Source of the DNA: JBNJGB01 sp051747385
GTDB lineage: Bacteria > Myxococcota_A > UBA9042 > PHBI01 > JACKFB01
Reading direction: 5' to 3'
Assembly: GCA_051747385.1 (NCBI GenBank)
Contig: JBNJGB010000007.1
Coordinates: 154,429-218,428, forward strand
Length of the DNA stretch: 64,000 bases
Part shown: one piece after another, positions 15,804-25,002 of the stretch
Numbering within the stretch: the first letter of the stretch is position 1
Layout of the letters: every line of letters begins with the position of its first letter
Notes under the pieces: generated by a model
Seen by the model: only the letters and a program-made list of their open reading frames with translations
Told to the model about the DNA's origin: nothing
Databases searched by the model: none
Translations under genes and position numbers: made by a program

Positions 15804-17464
15804 CGGGAGCCTCGGCGGCTGAGCGTGCTTCGGGCAAGGGCCAGGTCCTCGCGGGTGATCTCCCGCGTGAGGAGGGCCGTGGCCACGAAGGCTAACGCAG
15901 CCACCGCTCCGCGCACGAAAATCATCGCCAGACCCTCGCCACCCAGGAGGTGGACCGCGGCGAGGGCCGCGCCCGCCGACGCCAGGATGCGGAGGGCGTT
16001 CACGGGGGGGATGGTCCCGCCGAGGCGGACCCGCATGTGCAGGGCGGTGGCCAGGACCGCCAGCGCCTGGACCACGAGGACGGCCCACGAGGCCCGGGTG
16101 AGCAGCGCCTCGCCGGCCGGGGCCGTGGCGACGGCGACGTAGACGGCCCCGACCTGCAGCACGGCGGCCACGGCGGCCAGCAGCAGGGCGTCCCGAGGGT
16201 GCCCCGCCGCGGTCAGGACCGTGGCCATGACGTAGAAGACGGCGAACGAGGCCGTGCCGCCCAGCAGCGGCAGGAGGGTGGAGCCGGCCAGCCGATAGGC
16301 GTCGCCGAAGAGGACGGCCAGCATGGGCTCGCCGCCGGCCGCCAGGAGGGTGGCGATGAAGACCACCATGAGCGTGGCGGAGCGCAGCGTCTGGAAGACG
16401 TAGCCGCGGGTGGCGTCCGAGTCCTCCTGGAACGTGGCCCGCGAGATCAGCGGGAACACCACGAAGGTGATGGCGATGACGGCCTGGTAGGGGATGAGGG
16501 AGACGTTCTTGGTGGCCCGGAACAGGCCGGCGAGGCCGCTCGTGATCTCCAGCGGGAGCTTCGGGTCTGCGGGGTCGGGGGTCCCGTCCACGACGGCCGC
16601 GATCCAGGCGGGGAGGGGGCCGCCTCCAGCGGCGTCGACCAGGGCGCGCACGGGCTCCAGGGAGGCCACCTTGAGCACGAGGACGTCCGCCTGGAGCAGG
16701 ACGTTGACGAACAGCACGTAGCCCATGACCTGGAGCATGAAGCGGAGCAGGCGCGGAGGCTCGGCGTCCGGCGCCGGGCGGCCGAGGAGACGCCCGGTGA
16801 CGACCAGGGCCGCGACGGTGATGATGACGGCGGCGACGGCGAAGCCGGCCAGGGCGCCGGTCACGCCGTATCCCGCGACCACGAGGCCCACCATGAGCCC
16901 CACCTTCAGCGTCGCGTAGACCACGTCGAAGCCGGCCTGCAGGGCGAAGCGCTTCAGGCCGTTCACCAGGCCGATGAGCGCGGCGTACCAGGAGTAGCTG
17001 AGCGTCACGACGGCGGCGATGCGCAGGTAGGGCGCCAGCGTCGGATCGCCGAAGACCAGGCTGCAGATGGGCTGGGCGCCGAAGACCAGGACGACGAAGA
17101 GGCCGCCGCCGACCACCGCCTGGAGGCGCAGGGCGCCACGCCGGATGACGGCCGCCGCCTCCGGACGCTCGCTGGTACGCTTGGAGACGGCCTGGATGGC
17201 GCCGGTGATCATCACCGTGTCCAGGATGGCGATGAAGGTGTTCACCAGGCCGAAGTCCCCGAAGCTGGCGGGATCGCCCAGCAGGCGGGGCAGGCCGATG
17301 TTCAGGATGGTCCCGCAGACGAGGAACCACGCCTTGGCCCCCGTGATGAGCAGGAAGCCGCGGCGCGCGGCGCGTCCCTCGGCCTCGCGGGTGGAGGAGC
17401 CGGACGAGGCGTCGGAGTCGCCGGCGGGCGGGGGGGTCGAGGACACGGCCACCTCGGGTATCAC
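15800..17464 (-). CDS. Polysaccharide flippase-like membrane protein (MOP superfamily)
   Basis: A 554-residue protein with about 14 transmembrane helices after a soluble Ser/Pro-rich N-terminus. The pattern (RRGFLLITGAKAWFLVCG, then paired helices with SKRTSERPEAAAVIRRGA) fits the Wzx/MurJ-like MOP flippases that move lipid-linked sugars across the inner membrane. No polysaccharide gene cluster surrounds it, so the substrate is unknown. The GTG at 17464 is the first start; in-frame GTGs a few codons on are alternatives because the N-terminal tail looks unstructured. Confidence 0.75.
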   Translation of the reverse strand: MIPEVAVSSTPPPAGDSDASSGSSTREAEGRAARRGFLLITGAKAWFLVCGTILNIGLPRLLGDPASFGDFGLVNTFIAILDTVMITGAIQAVSKRTSERPEAAAVIRRGALRLQAVVGGGLFVVLVFGAQPICSLVFGDPTLAPYLRIAAVVTLSYSWYAALIGLVNGLKRFALQAGFDVVYATLKVGLMVGLVVAGYGVTGALAGFAVAAVIITVAALVVTGRLLGRPAPDAEPPRLLRFMLQVMGYVLFVNVLLQADVLVLKVASLEPVRALVDAAGGGPLPAWIAAVVDGTPDPADPKLPLEITSGLAGLFRATKNVSLIPYQAVIAITFVVFPLISRATFQEDSDATRGYVFQTLRSATLMVVFIATLLAAGGEPMLAVLFGDAYRLAGSTLLPLLGGTASFAVFYVMATVLTAAGHPRDALLLAAVAAVLQVGAVYVAVATAPAGEALLTRASWAVLVVQALAVLATALHMRVRLGGTIPPVNALRILASAGAALAAVHLLGGEGLAMIFVRGAVAALAFVATALLTREITREDLALARSTLSRRGSR

Positions 17465-17556
17465 ACCCGACGATCCACGGGAAGTCGCTCAAGCGCTCCG
17501 GCAGGCGAGCCGAAGGACGGGGCGGACGCGTCACCACCCGGGGACGAGGGAGGCCC

Positions 17557-17931
17557 ATGGCATCCAGGCGAGACAGCGGCGACGGGAGCGTCGGACAGGC
17601 ACTCGGCGTCGTCGTCCTGTTCGCGGCCCTGGTCGGCCTGTCCATCTGGGCCGTGAGCAGCGACGCGTTCGAGGAAGACGAGTCGCCCTCGTCCACGGAG
17701 GCGGAGCCCCGGGAGCGCGGGCCGCAGGTGGCGCCGGGGAGCGAGCAGCGGCGCCGCGCCATCGAGGCGGCCGAGTCCACCGAGCCGGGCGATCTGCTGC
17801 GCGAGAGCAGCGATCGCCTCCTCGGCGAGCTGACGGCCGACCTCCCGCCGGCCCCCGCCAGGGCCGGCGCGCGGAAGCCGGCGAAGGAGAACTACGACGA
17901 CCTCCTCTGGCCGGATCCCCCCAGCCGGTAG
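17557..17931 (+). CDS. Single-pass membrane protein, unknown
   Basis: A 124-residue protein with one helix (ALGVVVLFAALVGLSIWAV) after a short charged N-terminus, then a Glu/Pro/Arg-rich tail with a WPDPPSR C-terminus. The ATG follows GAGGCCC. It is divergent from the flippase gene and shares its upstream region. No family recognised. Confidence 0.6.
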   Translation: MASRRDSGDGSVGQALGVVVLFAALVGLSIWAVSSDAFEEDESPSSTEAEPRERGPQVAPGSEQRRRAIEAAESTEPGDLLRESSDRLLGELTADLPPAPARAGARKPAKENYDDLLWPDPPSR

Positions 17932-18313
17932 GGGCGGCGCCCCAAGCCGGCTCGTCGAGGGGCTCGCGCCAAGCCGCAAAGGCGCCGAGAACACGAGGAA
18001 GTGCAGTGGAACCGCCGTCCCCGACGGTCACTTCCAGGCTCCACCGACGCCGATCACGGCCGGCCCGCCCCATGGGCAATGCGAGACCGAGGTGCGAGGT
18101 GCGCCGGTCGGACCGAGCGAGCGACGGGAGCCCGGCGTACCTCGCACCCTGACCCCGGGGTGCGCGACGCGGACCGAGCCACGTGCGCGAACGGGCGCCG
18201 AGATCAAGGAGGAGACCGGAGGCGATGCCGGAGGCATCGTCGAGGATCGACGACGCCAAACTCGGTGTTCGGGCGCGTGCGGGGCGACGGGAGCGGCGTG
18301 TACCCCGGGGTCC
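17932..18313. other. Non-coding gap with repeat copy R2 and a long inverted repeat
   Basis: Between the small membrane protein gene and ssb. It holds an R2-type repeat (17962-18007) and a 10-bp inverted repeat GGTGCGAGGT/ACCTCGCACC (18091-18100 and 18139-18148) with a 38-nt loop. Several overlapping GACCGAGC repeats surround it. No convincing gene is seen. Confidence 0.5.
17962..18007 (+). repeat. Interspersed repeat R2, copy 1
   Basis: Begins GCTCGCGCCAAGCCGCAAAG and continues GAGAACACGAGGAAGTGCAGT. It aligns closely with 63448-63493 (GCTCGCGCCAAGGCGCCAAG ... GAGAACGCGGGGAAGCGCAGT). Related stretches lie at 28231-28270 and 35138-35167, all in intergenic DNA. Confidence 0.65.
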
Positions 18314-18910
18314 CTAGAACGGGATGTCGTCGTCGTCGTAGAAACCCGGGTCCTGGCCCTGGCCGCCGCCGCCCTGGGGGGGCTGCTGCGGCTGCTGGGG
18401 GCCCGGACCGCCCTGCGGGGGGGCGCCCTGCGGGGGGGCGCCCTGCGGGGGGGCGCCCTGGGGCTGGAAGCCTCCGCCTCCGCCTCCGCCGAAGCCGCCG
18501 CCCTGGGGGGCGCCGCCGCCCCAGCCGCCCTGCTGCTGCGGGGGACCGCCGAAACCGCCGCCCTGACCGCTCCCGCTGTCCAGGAACTGCATGTCGTGGC
18601 CCACGACCTCCGTCATGTACTTGCGCTGGCCGCTCTGGGCGTCCTCCCAGGAGCGGGTCTGCAAGCGCCCCTCGATGTACACCGTCCGTCCCTTGCTCAG
18701 GTACTGCTGGGCGATCTCGGCGGTGCGACCGAACAGCACGACGCGGTGCCACTCGGTCTCCTCCTGGCGGTTGCCCATCTGGTCCTTTCGGTACCGATTC
18801 GTCGCGATGCTCAGGTTCGCGACGGGCGTGCCGGACTGGGTGGAGCGGAGCTCGGGATCGGCGCCGAGCCGCCCGATGAGGATCACCTTGTTGACTGTTC
18901 CGGAAGCCAT
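18314..18910 (-). CDS. ssb: Single-stranded DNA-binding protein
   Basis: A 198-residue SSB. The OB-fold covers about residues 1-110 (NKVILIGRLGADPELR, ETEWHRVVLFGRTAEIA, GRTVYIEGRLQTRSW), followed by a Gly/Gln/Pro-rich linker and the acidic tip DDDDIPF that recruits repair and replication partners. The linker includes a perfect triple of a 15-bp unit coding for PPQGA. The ATG at 18910 overlaps the pepA stop by one base (TGATG), so the two are co-transcribed. Confidence 0.96.
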   Translation of the reverse strand: MASGTVNKVILIGRLGADPELRSTQSGTPVANLSIATNRYRKDQMGNRQEETEWHRVVLFGRTAEIAQQYLSKGRTVYIEGRLQTRSWEDAQSGQRKYMTEVVGHDMQFLDSGSGQGGGFGGPPQQQGGWGGGAPQGGGFGGGGGGGFQPQGAPPQGAPPQGAPPQGGPGPQQPQQPPQGGGGQGQDPGFYDDDDIPF

Positions 18911-20394
18911 CACACCTCTCCCTGCAGGAGCTCGACCAGGGTCATCACGCCGAAGCCGGTGCCGCCCTTCGGGACGTAGCCATCGGCCTTGTCCGACATC
19001 GCGGGTCCGGCGATGTCCAGGTGGCACCAGGTCATGTCCCCCACGAACTCCTCGAGGAACAAGCCCGCGGTGATCGCCCCGCCCCAGCGCTGGCCGACGT
19101 TCTTCATGTCGGCGTTCGGGGTCTCGAGCATCTCCCTCAGCTTCTTGTTGAGCGGCATCGGCCAGAAGTCCTCGCCGGCACGCTCGGAGGCCTCCTTGAT
19201 CTTGTCGCCGAAGGCCTCGTCGCCGGCGAACAGGGCGGCCGTGTGCGGCCCGAGGGCCACCACGCTGGCGCCGGTCAGGGTGGCCAGGTCGATGACCCGA
19301 TCCACGCCGAGGCGCTCCGCGTAGCAGAGGGCGTCCGCCAGGAGCAGGCGGCCCTCCGCGTCGGTGTTCATGATCTCGACGGTCTTGCCGTTCAGGGACC
19401 GGACGATGTCGCCGACCTTGGTGGCCTTGCCGTTGATGAGGTTCTCGGAGGCCGGGACGATGCCGTGGACGACGTACTTCGGCTTCACGGCGGCGATGGC
19501 CTTCATGGCGCCGAGGACCGCGGCCCCGCCGCCCATGTCCATCTTCATGTCCTCCATGCCCGCGGACGGCTTCAGGCTGTAGCCGCCCGAGTCGAAGGTG
19601 ACGCCCTTTCCGACCAGGGCGACCTCCGGCGTGTCGTCGGTGGCGCCCTCCGGCCGGTAGGTGAGGTGGATGAAGCGGGCCTCCTCGTCGCTGCCGGCGC
19701 TCACGGAGAGGATGAGGTTCATGCCGCGGCGCGTGATCTCCGCCTCGTCGAAGATCTTCACCTCGAGGCCGCCGTCGCGGGCGATGTCGCGGGCGGCCTC
19801 GGCCATGGCGGTGGGCGTGATCTCCACCGCCGGACCGTTCATGAGGTCGCGGGCGAAGTTGACCGCCTCGCCGATGGCCTCGCCCTGCGCGACGGCAGCC
19901 TCGGCGCCGTCCACGTCCACGCCGCCGGTCGCCAGGCCCAGGCGCTGGCAGGTCAGCGGCTCCACGTTCTGGGTGCGCCAGTGATCGTAGCGATAGCCGC
20001 CGAGCAGCGCGCCCTGGGCGGCGAAGCCCATGGCGCGGGCGCGGTCGCCGGCCTCCGGGACGAGCAGGGTCGCGCTGTCCAGCTTGCGGCCGTTGGCCTC
20101 CTGCACGCCCGAGGAGGCGACGCTCCGCAGGGCGAGAGGCTCGTAGTCCTCGGCCTTGCCGACGCCGACCAGCAGCACCCGCCGGGCCTTGGCGTCCGAC
20201 GTGTGCACGAGCAGGGTCTTGCCCGCCTCCGCCTTGTACCCCTCCTCCTCGACGATCCCGGACAGGCGGCCGCCGACGAGCGCGTTGGCCTCGTCGTAGG
20301 CCTCCCCCCGCGCGCCGTCGTCCGAGAAGGTCGGCACGACCAGCAGCGGCGTCGCCAGGGCGTCGAGGGCGGTGGTGTCTACGTTGAATTCCAT
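18910..20394 (-). CDS. pepA: Leucyl aminopeptidase (M17)
   Basis: A 494-residue cytosol aminopeptidase that removes N-terminal residues from peptides using two metal ions. The N-terminal macrodomain-like part (1-170) precedes the catalytic domain with VGKGVTFDSGGYSLKP, MKMDMGGGAAV and the signature NTDAEGRLLLADAL, which supply the metal ligands and catalytic Lys and Arg. The C-terminal stretch WCHLDIAGPAMS is typical. The ATG at 20394 was chosen because it begins the macrodomain-like region and follows GGGGAGGCC. Confidence 0.95.
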   Translation of the reverse strand: MEFNVDTTALDALATPLLVVPTFSDDGARGEAYDEANALVGGRLSGIVEEEGYKAEAGKTLLVHTSDAKARRVLLVGVGKAEDYEPLALRSVASSGVQEANGRKLDSATLLVPEAGDRARAMGFAAQGALLGGYRYDHWRTQNVEPLTCQRLGLATGGVDVDGAEAAVAQGEAIGEAVNFARDLMNGPAVEITPTAMAEAARDIARDGGLEVKIFDEAEITRRGMNLILSVSAGSDEEARFIHLTYRPEGATDDTPEVALVGKGVTFDSGGYSLKPSAGMEDMKMDMGGGAAVLGAMKAIAAVKPKYVVHGIVPASENLINGKATKVGDIVRSLNGKTVEIMNTDAEGRLLLADALCYAERLGVDRVIDLATLTGASVVALGPHTAALFAGDEAFGDKIKEASERAGEDFWPMPLNKKLREMLETPNADMKNVGQRWGGAITAGLFLEEFVGDMTWCHLDIAGPAMSDKADGYVPKGGTGFGVMTLVELLQGEV

Positions 20395-20525
20395 GGCCTC
20401 CCCGTAGGCTCGCGGTTGCGCGTCGAACGTCGTGGGCACCCTAGAAATCACAACCCCCGCCGCACCGCAAGGACGTCTCCAGTGGAGCTGGCCGCCCCGG
20501 GCCGCGTCGGCTACCATGCCCCACC

Positions 20526-20633
20526 ATGTCCGACCCGCGCCCGATCGTGGTCCACAAGTACGGCGGAAGCTCCCTGGGTGCCGTGGCGGACGTCACGCGG
20601 CGCCTGCACGCGGAGCTCCTCGGGCCCCGATGA
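20526..20633 (+). pseudogene. Aspartokinase N-terminal remnant
   Basis: A 35-codon frame beginning MSDPRPIVVHKYGGSSLG and ending in TGA after RRLHAELLGPR. The first 25 residues match the start of aspartate kinase (consensus VxKFGGSSL/T), including the ATP-binding KYGGSS stretch and the following GxVADV. The rest of the enzyme (some 400 residues) is absent; a lipoprotein gene follows 60 bp later. This looks like a gene truncated by deletion. A short expressed peptide cannot be excluded. Confidence 0.6.
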
Positions 20634-20696
20634 CGATCGGTGATGTGCGGTTTCCGTCGCCTTGTCCCCGCCGGGCGTCTCCGCTATGAGAGGCGG

Positions 20697-23300
20697 GTGT
20701 CTCCACGACTCCCGACCCTGATCCCGGCGGCGCTCCTGCTGTTCGCCGGGCCGGCCGCATGCGACGACGGCGGTGCCGGCGCCGAGGCCGGAACGCCCGA
20801 CGCCGGGGGACCGGACGTCGTCTCCGCGGACACGGGCGAGCAGGACGCCAAGAAGCCCCCGCCGGACACGGGACCGGACAATCGGCCGCCCGAGCTGGAG
20901 CGCATCGGCGACCGGGTGGCGGCGAGCGAGGAGCCGCTGGTGATCGTGGTCGAGGCCGCCGATCCGGACGAGGACTCGCTGGCGTACAGCGTCTACGGCG
21001 CCCTCCCGGAGGAGGCGCGCTTCGTGAAGGCGGAGCGGCGCTTCGAGTGGACCCCGGCCCCGGAGGACGTGGGAGACGCCGTCTTCCTGACCTTCGTGGT
21101 GAGCGACGGCGAGGCGTTCGACCGCGAGACCGTGCGCATCGAGGTGGTGGCCGACAAGGGCGCCAACCCGCCCGAGATCCTGCCCGTCGGCGACCAGGCG
21201 GTGGTGGCCGGCGAGCCCTTCGAGATGGCGCTGAAGGCCACGGACCCGGACGGGGACACGGTGACCTGGGGCCACGACGGCCCGCTGCCGCAGGGCGCCA
21301 CCCTGGAGTCGGCGACCGGCCTCTTCCGCTGGACGCCGCCCCAGTCCCGGGTCGGGAGCACCGTGCGCGTGACGTTCACGGCCAGCGACGGGACGGCCAC
21401 GACCGAGGCCGACGTGAGCTTCGTGGTGAAGGCCGACGACGGCGGCGAGGGCCCGTCCCCGCCCGAGCTCGCGCCGCCGGCCGCGCAGGACGTCGGGGTG
21501 GGCGAGGCCCTGGAGGTGATCCTGGAGGCCACGGATCCGGACGGAGACGACGTGACGTTCGGGCTCCATGGCGGAGCGCCGCCGGAGAGCACCCTGGAGG
21601 GGGCGGTGTTCCGCTGGACGCCGGACGCCGGGGACGCGGGCCAGTCGTGGTCGGTGACCTTCTCCGCGACGGACGGCACCTTCACCAGCTTCGCGACCCT
21701 GGACCTGACCGTGGTGAAGCCCCAGACCGGCCCCGGCTGCACCGACGACCCGGGGGAGCCGAACGAGGGCGTGGACGCGGCCACGGACCTGGCGCCCGGG
21801 ACCCTGGAGGCGAGCATCTGCGACACGGACCTGGTGCCCGTGGACGTGGACTTCTACGCGGTGGACGTGGACGGCGGGCAGGCCGTGGACCTCACGCTGT
21901 CCTTCGACCCGTCCCAGGGGGACCTGGACCTGTTCCTGGTGGACGCCGAGGAGTCCATCCTGGCGTCCAGCGAGACCGCCTCGGCCGAGGAGTCGCTCAC
22001 CTGGAACGCCGAGGCCTCCCAGACGGTGTACGCGGTGGTGGCGGGCTTCGGGCAGGAGACCTTCCACACGGGCTACACCCTGGAGCTCTCCCTCGAGGTG
22101 CCGGAGACCTGCCAGGACGACGACTTCGAGCCCAACGACGACTTCTCCGGGGCCGCCTCCCTCCCGGACTCCGGCACGCCCCTGGCGCTGTGTCCCGGGG
22201 ACACGGACGTGTGGCACACGTGGCTGTACTGCGGGGAGACGATGACGGCGACCCTCGACACGGGAGGCACCGGGGACCTGGACCTGAGCCTGTGGGACGA
22301 GGACGGCCAGGGCGACACGCCGCTGGCCCGGTCCGCGACCCCGGACGAGGTGGAGACCCTGGTGCTCGACGCCGCGCCGGCCGAGGGCCCGTACTGGCTC
22401 CGGGTGGTGGGCTATCCGCCGGGCCAGGGGAGCGGCACCTACACCCTCGACGTGACCTACGACGGGGAGTGCGAGGACGACGCCCTGGTCGGCAACGGCG
22501 CGCTGGTCGACGCCGCGCCGCTGGAGGGGGTCGACGGGGTCCTGGAGGACCTGGTGGTCTGCTGCGGCGCCGACTGGTTCGCCGTGGAGGCCGGCGCCGG
22601 AGCCGACCTCCTCGCGGCGGTGACCCCCTCCGGCGACGGCAGCGTCGGGGTGACGGCCTACGCGCCGGACGGCGTGACGGCCCTGGACGTGGCCTCCCCC
22701 GAGGAGAGCGGCGGAACCGTCGGGTTCGTCACGGAGGAGGCCGGCACGCACTACCTCCGCGTGGAGGGGGCGGTCCACACCGGGTACTCCCTGGAGTGGC
22801 TCGTCGACGGCGGCGGAGAGGAGCCGGCGGAGTGCGCCACGGCGTCCTGCCCCCAGTTCGAGGTCTGCGACGCCGAGGCGGGCGAGTGCGTGAGCGACCT
22901 CTGCCCCGACGGGACCGGGTGCCCCACCGGCCACGCGTGCCACGACGGCTACTGCACCGACCCGTGCGAGGCGGACGCCGACTGCCGCACGAGCCTGGAC
23001 TACGCGTGCAAGGCCTTCGCCGACGGGCGCCACTGCGCCCTCGCCGGGAGCGGGGAGCCGGGCGGGGCCTGCATCAGCCACGAGAACTGCGCGGGCGCGG
23101 CGGTCTGTACCTTCCAGGGCTCGGAGGGGTACTGCGCGATCCGGGACTGCGCAGCGCCCGGGTTCGTCTGCCCAGACGGGACGGCCTGCACGGAGCACCC
23201 CGACGGCGGCACCCTGTGCGCGGTCATGTGCGGGGGGAGCGGAGACTGCCGCGAGGACGACGGATACGTGTGTCAGGAGGGCGTGTGTCTGCCTCAGTAG
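20697..23300 (+). CDS. Large multidomain surface lipoprotein
   Basis: An 867-residue lipoprotein. The GTG at 20697 (upstream GAGAGGCGG) starts a signal sequence with lipobox GPAAC (Cys22), then a Gly/Asp/Pro-rich linker. Residues about 65-345 hold three Ig/cadherin-like domains, each with a DPDxD motif near the start and an FRWTP or FEWTP strand. Residues 347-690 have three pre-peptidase C-terminal-like beta domains starting at Cys347, Cys471 and Cys591. Residues 713-867 are Cys-rich (for example CEADADC, CATASCPQFEVC). It is probably exposed on the cell surface. No enzyme domain is visible. Confidence 0.85.
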   Translation: MSPRLPTLIPAALLLFAGPAACDDGGAGAEAGTPDAGGPDVVSADTGEQDAKKPPPDTGPDNRPPELERIGDRVAASEEPLVIVVEAADPDEDSLAYSVYGALPEEARFVKAERRFEWTPAPEDVGDAVFLTFVVSDGEAFDRETVRIEVVADKGANPPEILPVGDQAVVAGEPFEMALKATDPDGDTVTWGHDGPLPQGATLESATGLFRWTPPQSRVGSTVRVTFTASDGTATTEADVSFVVKADDGGEGPSPPELAPPAAQDVGVGEALEVILEATDPDGDDVTFGLHGGAPPESTLEGAVFRWTPDAGDAGQSWSVTFSATDGTFTSFATLDLTVVKPQTGPGCTDDPGEPNEGVDAATDLAPGTLEASICDTDLVPVDVDFYAVDVDGGQAVDLTLSFDPSQGDLDLFLVDAEESILASSETASAEESLTWNAEASQTVYAVVAGFGQETFHTGYTLELSLEVPETCQDDDFEPNDDFSGAASLPDSGTPLALCPGDTDVWHTWLYCGETMTATLDTGGTGDLDLSLWDEDGQGDTPLARSATPDEVETLVLDAAPAEGPYWLRVVGYPPGQGSGTYTLDVTYDGECEDDALVGNGALVDAAPLEGVDGVLEDLVVCCGADWFAVEAGAGADLLAAVTPSGDGSVGVTAYAPDGVTALDVASPEESGGTVGFVTEEAGTHYLRVEGAVHTGYSLEWLVDGGGEEPAECATASCPQFEVCDAEAGECVSDLCPDGTGCPTGHACHDGYCTDPCEADADCRTSLDYACKAFADGRHCALAGSGEPGGACISHENCAGAAVCTFQGSEGYCAIRDCAAPGFVCPDGTACTEHPDGGTLCAVMCGGSGDCREDDGYVCQEGVCLPQ

Positions 23301-25000
23301 AAGAGCCGAGCCCGGCCGGGAAGCTCGTCCGGTCGAAGTACGTCTCCACCTTCGCCCACATGGGGGAGGTCTACGTCTACCACGACCTGTACGGGTATAT
23401 CCTCGAGATGAGCCCGGACATCCTGGACTTCCTGGAGGAGTTCCGGGAGCCCGTGAAGCCGGACACCATCTGCTCGAAGTACGCCAACGCGTTCGGCGAG
23501 CAGACGCCCGAGTCCTTCGTGGGCATCTTCCTGCAGTTCCGCTGCCTGGTGGAGCCGGGGAGCGACGAGTTGGACGGCATCTGGGAGATGGTCCCGGTCC
23601 GGGGCCGCTGGAACGTCTGGGAGCGCACCGACGACGGCGGCCTCGTGCTCTACACGGCCTGGGGCGACCGCCCGGTCCGGCGCCACGCGCTCACGGCGGA
23701 GGAGACCCTGGTCTGGGACGGCTTCGACTCGGAGACGAGGCTGTCCACCCTGGCCGGCGAGCACGGCATGGACGTGGTCGGCGCGCTCATCGAGCGCCTG
23801 GTGCACCACGACGTGCAGGCGGTGAAGCTGAGCGCCCTGCCCCTGTCGTACTACAAGGGCCGCCAGCACATGAAGCCGCCGTATCTGACCAGCACGATGC
23901 CGTACGCGCCGTACGACCCGCGGACGGACGAGCTTCCCCCGGGGCCGGGCGACCTGCTGTCGCCGGAGGCCTACTATCGCCGCGAGGTGGACGACGCGGA
24001 GGCCCAGTTCGACCACGGGGAGACGACGCTGTCGCACCTGCTGCGGCGTCCCCACCCGGCCCTCGGCGGGCGCACCTACGGGCAGGCGCTGGTGGACGGG
24101 CTGGCGGAGCGGGGTCTCCTCCCGGAGGGGCGCGTGGAGGTCCTGGAGATCGGCGGCGGCCTGGGCGAGGTGGCCCGCTCGGCCGTGGAGGCCCTGCAAG
24201 CCCGCGGACTGGAGGTGTCCTGGGACATCCTGGAGCTGTCCCCGGTGCTCGCCACGGCCCAGCGCGAGGCGATGGAGGGCCTGCCGGTCCGGATCCACGA
24301 GGGCGAAGCGCTCACCAGCGACTGGCCGGCCGCGGAGTACGACCTCGTCCTGTCGAACGAGATGATCGGCGACCTGCCCGCCGAGCAGATGACGCACGCC
24401 CGGGCGGGCCTGGACCGGGACGACCTCGAGGGCGACGCGCTGCAGGCGCACCTGTCGCGCCAGGGGATCGCGGGTCGCCTCGTCGCGAAGTACACCCTGC
24501 CCATCGGCGACGCGCCGGACCCGTTCTACATCAACACCGGCGCCATCCAGCTCCTGGAGCGCATCCGGGAGCACCTGCGCCCGGGCGGCGTGGCCTGGGT
24601 CAGCGAGTTCGGCCACATCGGACGCTGGCCGATCCTGTCGACCCAGCTCGACCACCCCGAGCTGTCCATCCACTTCGGCCACCTGACCATGGTCGCCCGC
24701 GAGCTGGGCCTGGAGACGGACTTCGAGTTCGTCATGGACGTGCTGGACCTGGACCGGGACGCGAAGGGCCTCGCCACCACGCGGAGCTACTTCCGGGCGC
24801 TCCGCGCGCTCCTCGAGGACCACGACGTGACCCTGGACAAGGTCGGCTACACGGAGGCCATGTTCCGGGACCTCGTGAGCGAGCACGTGGACCTCGACCG
24901 CATCGGCGAGCTCGAGTTCCACCCCATCGAGGATCGCCTCATGGGCCTGGTCCCCCACGAGTTCAAGGCGCTCGTCCTGAAGAAGCCGACGGGCGGCTAG
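23285..25000 (+). CDS. SAM-dependent methyltransferase with N-terminal PqqD-like segments
   Basis: A 571-residue protein. The GTG at 23285 lies 16 nt inside the upstream lipoprotein gene in another frame. Residues about 10-95 (VYVYHDLYGYILEMSPDILD) and 100-195 (RRHALTAEETLVWDGFD) each look like a winged-helix PqqD/RRE-type peptide-binding fold. From about 283 a class I methyltransferase begins: motif I VEVLEIGGGLGEVARS, then YDLVLSNEMIGDLP, as in MidA/NDUFAF7-like enzymes. The first half could hold a substrate peptide or protein for methylation. No precursor peptide or other modifying enzyme is recognised nearby; the RRE reading is inference from sequence pattern. Confidence 0.72.
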   Translation: MSASVEEPSPAGKLVRSKYVSTFAHMGEVYVYHDLYGYILEMSPDILDFLEEFREPVKPDTICSKYANAFGEQTPESFVGIFLQFRCLVEPGSDELDGIWEMVPVRGRWNVWERTDDGGLVLYTAWGDRPVRRHALTAEETLVWDGFDSETRLSTLAGEHGMDVVGALIERLVHHDVQAVKLSALPLSYYKGRQHMKPPYLTSTMPYAPYDPRTDELPPGPGDLLSPEAYYRREVDDAEAQFDHGETTLSHLLRRPHPALGGRTYGQALVDGLAERGLLPEGRVEVLEIGGGLGEVARSAVEALQARGLEVSWDILELSPVLATAQREAMEGLPVRIHEGEALTSDWPAAEYDLVLSNEMIGDLPAEQMTHARAGLDRDDLEGDALQAHLSRQGIAGRLVAKYTLPIGDAPDPFYINTGAIQLLERIREHLRPGGVAWVSEFGHIGRWPILSTQLDHPELSIHFGHLTMVARELGLETDFEFVMDVLDLDRDAKGLATTRSYFRALRALLEDHDVTLDKVGYTEAMFRDLVSEHVDLDRIGELEFHPIEDRLMGLVPHEFKALVLKKPTGG

Positions 25001-25002
25001 CC

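Noticed and set aside
18416..18470. Triple 15-bp repeat as a possible CRISPR or minisatellite
   Set aside because: It lies within ssb and encodes the repeated PPQGA linker; a coding low-complexity repeat explains it.
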